Of a stretch of 25,175 nucleotides of DNA, positions 13,359-21,152 are shown piece after piece. Origin of the DNA: Spirochaetia bacterium (GTDB lineage Bacteria; Spirochaetota; Spirochaetia; Treponematales; Breznakiellaceae). The notes beneath the pieces were generated by a model, which ran no database searches, had not been told where the DNA came from, and worked only from the letters and a program-made list of their open reading frames with translations. The stretch covers positions 1-25,175 of the forward strand of contig BOAV01000031.1 of NCBI GenBank assembly GCA_026002045.1, read 5' to 3'. Position 1 is the first letter of the stretch. Each line of letters opens with the position of its first letter. The position numbers and the translations under genes are program-made.

Positions 13359-15434
13359 ATGATGGACAAAAACAATTATCTGTTTGGTGCGGTCTATGTC
13401 ATTGAGCAGGACTACACCGACGAAGAAATGGTACGGGATCTCACCAATATGAAGGAAGCGGGTTACAATTTGGTTACCCTCTGGCCGGTGACGAACCCCT
13501 GGCTTGCGAAAAGTTCCCATGAATGGAACTTCGATGCGACGCGCCATGTACTGGACATTTGCGAATCGACGGGGCTCAAGGCGATCTTGCAGCTTTTCGG
13601 CCAGAATCAGGCCCAGGAATTTATGCCCGATTCGGCGCTCACGGCGGAAATGGAAGTTCATGATGAGTACGGCGAAATTGTCAATGAAAACTGCCACTGG
13701 GCAAACCTGAACCATCCTGTTGTGCGGGAGTATTTTGATAATTATTTTAAGGCGGCGATCACCGCGCTTAAATCGCATCCGGCGGTTTTCGGCTGGGATG
13801 TTTTTAACGAGGCGCACTTCCGAAGCGACGACAACTGGACAATCGCGCTGTATCAGGAGTGGCTAAAGGCAAAATACGGCACTATCGAAAAGCTCAATTA
13901 TGACTGGTACCGCCGCTACGAAAGTTTTGCGCAGGTGCGGCCGATAAAACGGCACAGCGCCTATGTTATCTGGAGCAGCCTCCTCCCCGAACTGGACTAT
14001 GAGCGTTTCCGCGCCGATAACCTTACCGAAATCTGCCGCTGGCTCTACGATACTGCGGTAAAATATGACGGCGGCAAACACCCTGTTATCATAGACGGCA
14101 CATCGGGGCAAATTATCGCAGAAAAGGTAACCCTCCGCAACAACGATGAATTTGCTGCGGCCCATGTTCCCGATATTTACGGCGCCACCTTTTATCCCAA
14201 AAGCTGGGGCAAGGACTACAAGGACACCCCGTGGACCGCCTCGATGTATTTTTCAATTCCGGCGGCGGCGGCTCAAAAGGCGCACAAACCCTACTTTGTC
14301 AACGAGATTCAAACCCATACCCAGTCGGCGCTCACACCGGGGAGCGAAGTCAGCCCCTTTGAGCTTACCAGCTGGATACTGATGTGCATTTTTACCGGCG
14401 CTTCCGGGCTTCAGCTTTGGCGCTGGCGGCCCTTTCTCCACGGCTACCAGGTAACGGGGCGGGGCCTCACCCGCTTTGACGGTTCCCCCAACGAACGGAG
14501 CCGCGCCGTTGCCGCCCTCCTTAAAACAATACATTCAAACGGCATTTTTGCCGATTTCAAACCATCGCAGCCCTTTGTTAAAATCGCCATGGGCTACTCG
14601 GGCCGCCTCTATTTTGATTCACTGCTCAAATGGAAGGACAGTTTTTGGGCGCAGGATTTGGAAGGCTGGTACCGGCTTTTCTGGAATGCGGGCCATTCCA
14701 TCGGCTTTACCGAAATCGGCGCGATAAACGAGGACGACATGTCCACGCCGGTGATTGTCCTGCCCGCCGCTGTCAGGATAAGTGAGGACGAGGCGCAGCT
14801 TCTTGTCCGTTATGTTGAAGGCGGCGGCGCCCTCATTGCCGATGGCCGTATGGCGGCCATAAACGAAAAGGCCGTCGCACCGGCTGAGGGAATCCCCGGC
14901 AAAACGCTTTCTGCCCTCTTCGGCTTGCGCGAAGTGGATGTTGCAAGCGGCGGCGCTTTTATCGCGGAGGGCGAGAAAATTTCCTGCCCCTATATGAGCC
15001 AGCAACTTGAAGTTTTTGACGGCGCAGAAGTTCTTGCCAAAATGGATGACGGTACGCCGGAAGCCGGTACTCCGGCCGTTGTCCTCCACAAAAAAGGGAA
15101 GGGGCAGACGCTTTACTTTAATTCCTTTATCGGCCTTGCGCTCCGCAAAGATGTGGCGCCGGCTATTTCCGATCTGGTGCTGTCCCGTTTGCCGAAAGAG
15201 GGTATCGGTGTAAAAAAAGGCCTGCGGGTACACGTTTCATACATCGAGAGCGAAACACAAAAAGCGATGCTCCTTATCAACTTTAATGACAAGGCGGAAA
15301 ATGCGGCGATTACCGGATTGCCAAATGGCAAAAAACTTGTAGAATTTTCTACCGGTGAAGAAGTCCGTGCCGCCGCCGTAACGGAACTCGCCCTTGAGGC
15401 AAGCTGCGCCAAAGTCTATGTGTGGGACAAGTAA
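13359..15434 (+). CDS. GH42-like beta-galactosidase/glycosidase, cytosolic
   Basis: This 691-residue protein shows the three-domain plan of GH42: a TIM barrel (about 1-395), an amidotransferase-like domain (about 400-610) and a small C-terminal beta domain. Candidate catalytic residues are Glu151 in GWDVFNEAHF (acid/base) and Glu316 in PYFVNEIQTH (nucleophile). The segment GLQLWRWRPFLHG, followed by DGSPNERSRAV, also fits GH42. It is divergent: the usual N-terminal YPEQW-like motif reads YVIEQDY, and the cysteine cluster that binds zinc in many GH42 enzymes is not apparent. Beta-galactosidase activity is the family default, but another exo-glycosidase specificity is possible. There is no signal peptide, so it acts on imported sugar. 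AAGGAG is 2 bases from ATG 13359 and 5 from ATG 13362, so the second ATG is the likelier start. Confidence 0.85.
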   Translation: MMDKNNYLFGAVYVIEQDYTDEEMVRDLTNMKEAGYNLVTLWPVTNPWLAKSSHEWNFDATRHVLDICESTGLKAILQLFGQNQAQEFMPDSALTAEMEVHDEYGEIVNENCHWANLNHPVVREYFDNYFKAAITALKSHPAVFGWDVFNEAHFRSDDNWTIALYQEWLKAKYGTIEKLNYDWYRRYESFAQVRPIKRHSAYVIWSSLLPELDYERFRADNLTEICRWLYDTAVKYDGGKHPVIIDGTSGQIIAEKVTLRNNDEFAAAHVPDIYGATFYPKSWGKDYKDTPWTASMYFSIPAAAAQKAHKPYFVNEIQTHTQSALTPGSEVSPFELTSWILMCIFTGASGLQLWRWRPFLHGYQVTGRGLTRFDGSPNERSRAVAALLKTIHSNGIFADFKPSQPFVKIAMGYSGRLYFDSLLKWKDSFWAQDLEGWYRLFWNAGHSIGFTEIGAINEDDMSTPVIVLPAAVRISEDEAQLLVRYVEGGGALIADGRMAAINEKAVAPAEGIPGKTLSALFGLREVDVASGGAFIAEGEKISCPYMSQQLEVFDGAEVLAKMDDGTPEAGTPAVVLHKKGKGQTLYFNSFIGLALRKDVAPAISDLVLSRLPKEGIGVKKGLRVHVSYIESETQKAMLLINFNDKAENAAITGLPNGKKLVEFSTGEEVRAAAVTELALEASCAKVYVWDK

Positions 15435-15439
15435 TAATC

Positions 15440-16537
15440 ATGGAAGGTTTTCTCCTTGAACTATTGCCAAACCGGGTGCGCCGCAATTACCGGGGCGGGG
15501 CGGAAATCGACCGGCTGCAGGGCGCTGCAAATTGCATAGACAGCAACCGTCCCGAGGAATGGATCGCAAGTCTTGTGGGCGCAAAAAACCCCGGACTGCC
15601 CATCGTGGAAAACGAAGGCTTTTCACTCTGTCGCGTTGACGGCGCCGCTCTGCCGTTGAAGGACATTATTGCCGCCTCCCCTGAATTTTACCTTGGGGAC
15701 GAGCGTTTCAGGAAGCGCGGGGCAGACCTGGGGTTTCTCCTCAAAATACTGGATTCCTCCATGCGGCTCCATGTTCAGGTTCACCCTACCGCCGATTTTG
15801 CCGTGAAGTATCTTGGTTCCCGTTACGGCAAACTGGAAACATACTATATCTTAAGCGTACGGGATGGCGCCGATCCCTATATACGGCTGGGCTTCCAGCA
15901 TTTACCTTCGCGGGAACAATGGCGCAGGATCATTGAAACCCAGGACATCGCGGCCATGGACGCCTGTTTTGAAAAGGTGCCTGTCGCCCCCGGTGACGTT
16001 TGGTTTATCCCCGGCGGTATGCCCCACGCAATCGGCGAAAATGTGCTGATGCTGGAAATTATGGAGCCCTCCGATCTTGTTGTCCGCTGCGAATTTGAAC
16101 GCGAAGGTATTATCGTGCCCCCGGAGGCGCGTTTTATGGGACGCGGTCTCGATTTTTGTCTTGACATATTTCATTATGAACAAAAATCAGTTGCCGAGGT
16201 TTGCGGGAATAACCGCGTCACTCCGGTTTTACTCGAAGAAAATGAGGCCGGTACGGTCGAGGAGCTTGTCGGCAATAGGGTAACCGGAAATTTTCGTGTC
16301 CTTCGCGTAAAGCTCAATGCAGAAAACCGTCTGTCGCAGGGGGTCACCCTCAAGCTCGGTGCGCCGGCTGCGGCAGTCGTAACTTCCGGCGAAGCCTTGT
16401 TCAACTGCGGCGGAGAGCGGCTGGCGTTAAATCAGGGCCGCAGCCTCTTTGCCGCGGCGGCCGGTGATTCTCTTGCAATAAGCAATCAGGGGTCAGGGCA
16501 AACAGAGGTGTGTCTGGTGGTGTCGGGCGTCGTATAA
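15440..16537 (+). CDS. manA: Mannose-6-phosphate isomerase-like protein (type I, zinc cupin)
   Basis: This protein of about 365 residues belongs to the class I phosphomannose isomerase family, which interconverts mannose 6-phosphate and fructose 6-phosphate. The zinc ligands are recognisable: Gln113 and His115 in HVQVHPT, Glu133 in KLETYYIL, and His196 in FIPGGMPHAIG. The second half is a weaker cupin domain ending in a beta-rich tail. The start is placed at ATG 15440, 6 bases after the GH42-like stop, rather than at GTG 15422, which would overlap that gene; neither has a strong Shine-Dalgarno. Its place in a cluster with a GH130 enzyme fits entry of mannose into glycolysis, although a kinase or phosphoglucomutase step would have to be encoded elsewhere. 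It could instead isomerise another aldose phosphate or be a sugar isomerase paralogue. Confidence 0.82.
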   Translation: MEGFLLELLPNRVRRNYRGGAEIDRLQGAANCIDSNRPEEWIASLVGAKNPGLPIVENEGFSLCRVDGAALPLKDIIAASPEFYLGDERFRKRGADLGFLLKILDSSMRLHVQVHPTADFAVKYLGSRYGKLETYYILSVRDGADPYIRLGFQHLPSREQWRRIIETQDIAAMDACFEKVPVAPGDVWFIPGGMPHAIGENVLMLEIMEPSDLVVRCEFEREGIIVPPEARFMGRGLDFCLDIFHYEQKSVAEVCGNNRVTPVLLEENEAGTVEELVGNRVTGNFRVLRVKLNAENRLSQGVTLKLGAPAAAVVTSGEALFNCGGERLALNQGRSLFAAAAGDSLAISNQGSGQTEVCLVVSGVV

Positions 16538-16540
16538 GCG

Positions 16541-16558
16541 GGAAGCGTCATCGTTTCC
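16541..16558. terminator. Small hairpin between convergent genes
   Basis: GGAAGCG-TCAT-CGTTTCC forms a 7-base-pair stem (one G-U pair) with a 4-base loop, in the 10-base gap between the converging manA-like and GH20 genes and overlapping the GH20 stop codon. No T-run follows on either strand, so it may be a weak bidirectional stop or a 3' stabiliser. Confidence 0.35.
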
Positions 16559-17774
16559 GGTAATGCTTAAATTCGGCATCCATATCGGTATACATACAGG
16601 TACGCGATAACGCATGACGGGTAAAGAAATTCGGGTTCAGCACATGTTCGCTGATGGCGAGGGTTTCACCAAAATAATCTGCTTCGTGTTTATGTAAGGC
16701 GCGTATAAAATCGCGGTACGGTTCGTGTATGCTGCCGTCCCAGCCGATGCGGGCAAGCGCATACAGCCGGTAATAGACGTTAAACGCCAGCTTCTCGTGG
16801 GTGGCGACATATTCCGTCCAAAGCGGCGCTTCCACACCGATGATGTTCTCTGGCTTTGTCACGCCGCGCATCACCGGGTTGAATGCGTATGTCTTTTTAA
16901 GCGGCGTCCAAATATAGGGATAATCCATATAGACATGGCTTTGAGGGGCCATGATAACGCGCTGCCCCGCATTCAGCCACTTCACCGTTGTTTCCGCGCA
17001 TCCGTCACGTCCCTTCCAGTAATAGCAGATGACCTCCGGATCGACAGCGTCCATGCCGTCGTTGTAAATAATCACATCAATGCCGCGCTGTTTTAAGGAG
17101 TCCCGGAAAAAGTTTTTTGCATGGGTTTTAAGTCCGGCGATTTCGGAATAATTGAGCGCAGCCATTTTGGCGCGGCATTTTGGACAGGTTTTCAGATGAT
17201 CGAGCTTCACTTCGTCAAAACCAAGGTGAAAAGTTTTGGGGGTAAACAGGTCACAGAGTGCGTGTAGAATTTTTTCCATAAAATGAAGGGCATCATCATT
17301 ACCGATGCAGAGGGTATTATGCAAAATACCGAATTCGCCGGGCACCGTAATCGCCTCGCCCGAGCAGGACAATTCGGGGTATGCGGCAATAAGCGCGCTC
17401 AGGTGCCCGGGCATATCCAGTTCCGGTATCACTTCAATGCCCCGTTCGGCGGCGTAGGCAATGACGGCGCGCACATCCTCTTCACTATAGCAGCCGCTGT
17501 GGGGAATGCCATCGTTACCGATGCTCCCCGCGTGCCCGCCGATGCCGGTATAGGCCCGCTTTGATGCGATTGCCTTTAGGCGGGGAAATTGCGGTAAGTC
17601 GATGCGGAACCCCTGGTCATCGGCAAAATGCCAGTGGAATTTGTTCAGGTGCAGACGGCCCATTACGTCCAGCAGCCGAAAAATTTCGGCCGCCGGGAAA
17701 AAATGGCGCGCCACATCGAGCATCACGCCGCGGTAAGCATAGACCGGCGTACCGGAAAAATCGTTTAGGGTCAT
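16548..17774 (-). CDS. GH20 family beta-N-acetylhexosaminidase, cytosolic
   Basis: This 409-residue protein contains the GH20 barrel. Its landmarks are GVMLDVARHFFP, then HLNKFHWHFADDQGFR, ELDMPGHLSALI, and the catalytic Asp-Glu pair in HLGFDEV (Asp187-Glu188 in the numbering from ATG 17774), where the Asp positions the substrate N-acetyl group and the Glu is the acid. A CPKC pair follows at ~198-201, and WTEYV-type sequence lies near the C-terminus. There is no signal peptide, so it would remove GlcNAc or GalNAc from imported oligosaccharides. ATG 17774 is preferred because GAAGGA lies just upstream; an upstream TTG at 17819 has weaker support. It is transcribed away from the second transport operon and shares the intergenic region with operator O2. 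Confidence 0.92.
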   Translation of the reverse strand: MTLNDFSGTPVYAYRGVMLDVARHFFPAAEIFRLLDVMGRLHLNKFHWHFADDQGFRIDLPQFPRLKAIASKRAYTGIGGHAGSIGNDGIPHSGCYSEEDVRAVIAYAAERGIEVIPELDMPGHLSALIAAYPELSCSGEAITVPGEFGILHNTLCIGNDDALHFMEKILHALCDLFTPKTFHLGFDEVKLDHLKTCPKCRAKMAALNYSEIAGLKTHAKNFFRDSLKQRGIDVIIYNDGMDAVDPEVICYYWKGRDGCAETTVKWLNAGQRVIMAPQSHVYMDYPYIWTPLKKTYAFNPVMRGVTKPENIIGVEAPLWTEYVATHEKLAFNVYYRLYALARIGWDGSIHEPYRDFIRALHKHEADYFGETLAISEHVLNPNFFTRHALSRTCMYTDMDAEFKHYRKR

Positions 17775-17831
17775 ATGTCCTTCTTTTTCCAGAATACATA
17801 ATTTTCCCAAACCTATCAACAGCGGAGTGAT

Positions 17832-17860
17832 AATTTAAGTAAAAATTTAAAAAAAATCAA
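17832..17860 (-). promoter_or_regulatory. Candidate promoter of the GH20 gene
   Basis: On the minus strand TTGATT (17860-17855), 17 bases and TAAATT (17837-17832), four of six matches at each box. It would start transcription about 50 bases before the GH20 ATG. The region is AT-rich, so a chance match is possible. Confidence 0.35.
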
Positions 17861-17869
17861 GTAAAATTC

Positions 17870-17898
17870 TTGACAAAAAGAAGGTTATTGGCTATAAT
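17870..17898 (+). promoter_or_regulatory. Sigma-70-type promoter of the second sugar-transport operon
   Basis: TTGACA (17870-17875), a 17-base spacer and TATAAT (17893-17898), a full consensus match. The spacer contains GGTTATTGG. Operator O2 begins 4 bases after the -10, the same layout as the first operon. Confidence 0.88.
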
Positions 17899-17902
17899 TT
17901 TA

Positions 17903-17927
17903 ATATTGGTTATCTAATAACTGATAT
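17903..17927. promoter_or_regulatory. LacI-type operator O2
   Basis: This is a 25-base inverted repeat around T17915 with arms ATATTGGTTATC and AATAACTGATAT (9 of 12 pairs). It aligns with O1 at 10239-10265 and lies at the same distance from the -10. It is less symmetric than O1, so weaker binding might be expected. Confidence 0.78.
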
Positions 17928-17952
17928 CTTATATTTTTAGGGGGAGTTACAC

Positions 17953-19308
17953 ATGAAAGCTCTGAAAATTTCACTTATTGTGGCACTTTTTGCCCTCTGT
18001 TTTACCCCGGTTTTTGCCGGCGGTAAGAAAGACACCGGCGCCGCTTCTTCCGACGGTAAAGTGCACCTGCGTGTACTCAATTACTATGACATGACGTCGC
18101 CGAACGCGGTTGCGGAAATCGAAGAAATCTGGGATGCGTTTGCAAAAGCAAATCCCGACATCGTGATTGAACGGGAAGACCTGTTCGGTGAACCCTTCCA
18201 TCAAAAGACCGAAGCCTACGCCGCTGCCGGTGATTTGCCGGACGTGCTCTACGCGTGGCCCGCGGGACGCTCAAGCACCCTGCATACAAATCACCTGCTG
18301 AAAGACTTGTCGGCGCTTACAAAGAAGGACAACCTTGCTGCTGCCTATCGCGCCGACGTGCTTGACCCCAAAAATCAGTTTGCGCAGTATCTCGGCATCC
18401 TGCCGCGCACCCTGTCGGTGACACATGCGGTGTTCGTAAACGGCGAAGTGCTGAAAGATGCCGGTTTGACGGTTCCGAAAACCTACGCGGAACTCAAAGC
18501 ACAGGTGCCGGTTTTGAAGGCGAAGGGCTACGAAACTTTCCTGATGGCAAACTCGGAGCCGTGGGTGCCGCAGTCGTTTATCTTCTCGATGCTTGCCGGC
18601 CGCTTTGGCGGCGCAGATTGGAGTGAGCGGATTTTGAGTGGGCGGGCGAAATTCACCGACCCCGAATTTGTGCAGGCCCTCACCTTCTTTAAGACCCTTG
18701 TTGATGACGGTGTTATCGCAAAAACATCCCTCGCCGATTCACGCGGTGACATTATCGGTAAATTCGCCAACAATAAAGGCGCTTACTATATTGAAGGTGA
18801 ATGGCGTGTCGGTAACTTTATTACCAACAAGTCAACCGGTGAGGCGCTCATTTCTGTTGCACGTCAGCCGAATTTCAGCGTGACCGTATTCCCTGAAATT
18901 CCGGGCGTTAAATTCAACCGCTCAAGCTCGGTGACCATGGGAACAGGCTGGGGCATGAACGCGAATATCCCTGACGGCTCGGCAAAAGAAGCTGCGGCCT
19001 GGAAGCTGATTAAGTGGCTGTCCGGTACCGAAGTACAGACCTATTTGCTGAAAACAGGGGGCATTGTGACTCCGACGGTGAACACGATTAACATCGCCTC
19101 ACTCGGACTGGAGCCGCTTATGCTCAAGACGACTCAATTCGGCAAAGAATTTGACACCTCAACCGTGGTAATTGACTCCGCGTTCCATAGCGATGTGTAC
19201 AATCCGATTAACGACGGCTTGCAGAACATCGTCGCCGGATCAGCGACACCGCAGCAGACCGCAGAAAGGGTTCAAAGAGCCTTTGAAACGTGGAAATCGC
19301 AGCAATAG
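17953..19308 (+). CDS. ABC transporter sugar-binding protein (CUT1 type), system 2
   Basis: This 451-residue family-1 solute-binding protein has the signal MKALKISLIVALFALC...PVFA followed by GGKKDTG, a common mature start in treponemal binding proteins. Recognisable blocks are LPDVLYAWPAG, SVTHAVFVNGEVLKDAGL, GAYYIEGEWRVG and TMGTGWGMNA. It is clearly a paralogue of system 1 at the leader and signal peptide but diverges strongly in the ligand-binding part, which suggests a different or differently sized oligosaccharide. GGGGGAG lies 6 bases upstream of the ATG. A hairpin at 19330-19365 separates it from its permeases, as expected when the binding protein is made in excess. Confidence 0.93.
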   Translation: MKALKISLIVALFALCFTPVFAGGKKDTGAASSDGKVHLRVLNYYDMTSPNAVAEIEEIWDAFAKANPDIVIEREDLFGEPFHQKTEAYAAAGDLPDVLYAWPAGRSSTLHTNHLLKDLSALTKKDNLAAAYRADVLDPKNQFAQYLGILPRTLSVTHAVFVNGEVLKDAGLTVPKTYAELKAQVPVLKAKGYETFLMANSEPWVPQSFIFSMLAGRFGGADWSERILSGRAKFTDPEFVQALTFFKTLVDDGVIAKTSLADSRGDIIGKFANNKGAYYIEGEWRVGNFITNKSTGEALISVARQPNFSVTVFPEIPGVKFNRSSSVTMGTGWGMNANIPDGSAKEAAAWKLIKWLSGTEVQTYLLKTGGIVTPTVNTINIASLGLEPLMLKTTQFGKEFDTSTVVIDSAFHSDVYNPINDGLQNIVAGSATPQQTAERVQRAFETWKSQQ

Positions 19309-19329
19309 TTTTTAGTTTTAATTTGATAC

Positions 19330-19365
19330 GGGGACACGTCCGATGAGAATGCGGTGCGTGTCCCT
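19330..19365 (+). terminator. Intra-operon hairpin after the system 2 binding-protein gene
   Basis: GGGACACG (19331-19338) pairs perfectly with CGTGTCCC (19357-19364) across an 18-base loop; a flanking G-T pair can extend the stem. TTATCTTATT follows. The T-run is interrupted, so partial termination or protection of the upstream mRNA end is more likely than full termination, and would give more binding protein than permease. Confidence 0.5.
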
Positions 19366-19386
19366 TATCTTATTAAAGGGGGAATA

Positions 19387-20295
19387 ATGACAAAATCGAA
19401 AGGGCTCACATCAAAACGGGAAGAGATGTTTTCGTATCTGCTTTTGGTGATACCCGGCCTACTCATCTATTATTTTGTGCTCGCATTCCCGACTGTTTTT
19501 TCTGTCATGTTGAGTCTTACCAATTACAACGGTGGAAAAGTATTCGGAAACGCGCGTGTTAAATTCGTCGGATTAGTCAACTATGTTAATATCCTTCGTG
19601 ACGACTATTTTTGGATGGCGCTCAAGAACAATATGTATATCGTGCTCATGTCGGTGTTTATCCAAATTCCGCTCGGTTTCGCGCTTGCATATATTCTCTC
19701 GCGCGGGCTGGTAAAAGGCGTTGATCTGTTTCAAACGGTAGTGTACCTGCCGCACGTTATATCGGCGGTTGTCATCGGCATCCTGTTTAAGAACTTCTAT
19801 TTGAGTTCCGGTTCTGTGTGGATGGAAATCGTCCGCATATTTAATCCCGCCGCCGAATTCGACGTTACAAAAGCGCCGATGGTACCGGTGCTCGCGGTTA
19901 TGGTGTGGGCATATACCGGCACCTATGTGATTATCTTTTTGGCAAACCTGCAAAAGATCGACGTTGCCGTGATTGAAGCGAGCAAGATCGACGGCGCGAC
20001 CGAATTGCAAACCCTCCGTTATATCATTTTGCCCGCGCTTTCCGGTGTCATTGTTACGAGCATGATTCTCGCAATTTCCGGTTCGCTCAAATCCTTCGAT
20101 TTGCTTTATGTGATGACCATGGGCGGCCCCGCGCACAAAACAACGGTACTGTCGCTCTATATGTTTGAAAAAGCCTTCACCGGCTCACCGCAATACCCGA
20201 TAGCGAACGCCATTTCCACCGTGATGGTTATCATCAGCTTTATTCTTATCGGGCTGACCAAAACGACTGAAAAACGCTTCGGCGGAAAGGAGTAA
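19387..20295 (+). CDS. ABC sugar permease, MalF/UgpA-like, system 2
   Basis: This 302-residue membrane protein has six predicted helices and the EAA loop IEASKIDGATELQTLRYI (196-213). The start is placed at ATG 19387 because AAAGGGGG lies just before it; an upstream ATG at 19354 would fall inside the hairpin and add eleven unlikely residues. It pairs with the next gene product. The dedicated ATPase is absent here as well. Confidence 0.92.
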   Translation: MTKSKGLTSKREEMFSYLLLVIPGLLIYYFVLAFPTVFSVMLSLTNYNGGKVFGNARVKFVGLVNYVNILRDDYFWMALKNNMYIVLMSVFIQIPLGFALAYILSRGLVKGVDLFQTVVYLPHVISAVVIGILFKNFYLSSGSVWMEIVRIFNPAAEFDVTKAPMVPVLAVMVWAYTGTYVIIFLANLQKIDVAVIEASKIDGATELQTLRYIILPALSGVIVTSMILAISGSLKSFDLLYVMTMGGPAHKTTVLSLYMFEKAFTGSPQYPIANAISTVMVIISFILIGLTKTTEKRFGGKE

Positions 20296-20299
20296 GCCC

Positions 20300-21142
20300 A
20301 TGGCCGACATTAAAAACAAAAACTATGCGGCATCGGCGTTCATCTACCTGTTGATGGGTGTTTTCATTGTCCTTGCGATATATCCGCTGTTTTGGCTTTT
20401 GATGCAATCCTTCAAAACGACGGAAGAATACATACTGTCGAGCAAACTGGCGCTTCCAAAGCGGTGGTTTTTTGACAATTATCCGCAGACATGGGTGCGC
20501 GGCAATTTTGCGCAGCTCATTTTTAACAGCTTTATCTATACCGTGGTAACTACCGGCGCGGTCATTATGCTTGGCTTTATGCTGGGCTTTGCGTTCGCCA
20601 AAATCCCGAGCAAATTGACGCCGGTTTTATTCGGCAGTTTTATTATCGGTATTTTGCTTACACTGCAATCGATTCTGATTCCCCTGTTCCTGATGATTCG
20701 ATCGGTGGGCTTGTATAACACGCGGTTGGGCGTACTGATTCCTTATATTGGCGTAGGTCTTCCTATGTGTGTGTATTTGAGCACGGAGTTTATCAAGTCG
20801 ATACCGACTGCGCTTATCGAGTCGGCGCGGATTGACGGCGCAAAGTACCTGCGCATCTTTTGGTCAATCGTGCTGCCCATGGCGGCCCCCGTTGCCGTCA
20901 CCGTCGCCATTTTGCAAATCACCGGCACCTGGAACGAGTTTATGCTGATAAACGTGCTCGTTTCCAGCGATGCGCTCAAATCGCTGCCCGTCGGCATCAA
21001 CCGGTTTTCCGGCGCCATGTCTATCGACTACGGCAAGCAGTTCACCGCGCTCGTTATCGGCGTTATACCGATGATTATATTTTATCTTGCATTCCGCAAA
21101 CAAATTACCCACGGTGTTTCAGCCGGTGCGGTAAAAGGCTAA
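20300..21142 (+). CDS. ABC sugar permease, MalG/UgpE-like, system 2
   Basis: This 280-residue partner permease has six helices and the EAA loop LIESARIDGAKYLRIFW (172-188). It ends GVSAGAVKG, like its system 1 counterpart. AAGGAG at 20287-20292 gives good spacing to the ATG, and only 4 bases separate it from the preceding gene. It is followed after 10 bases by the GH130 gene. Confidence 0.92.
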   Translation: MADIKNKNYAASAFIYLLMGVFIVLAIYPLFWLLMQSFKTTEEYILSSKLALPKRWFFDNYPQTWVRGNFAQLIFNSFIYTVVTTGAVIMLGFMLGFAFAKIPSKLTPVLFGSFIIGILLTLQSILIPLFLMIRSVGLYNTRLGVLIPYIGVGLPMCVYLSTEFIKSIPTALIESARIDGAKYLRIFWSIVLPMAAPVAVTVAILQITGTWNEFMLINVLVSSDALKSLPVGINRFSGAMSIDYGKQFTALVIGVIPMIIFYLAFRKQITHGVSAGAVKG

Positions 21143-21152
21143 GGAGAAATAT

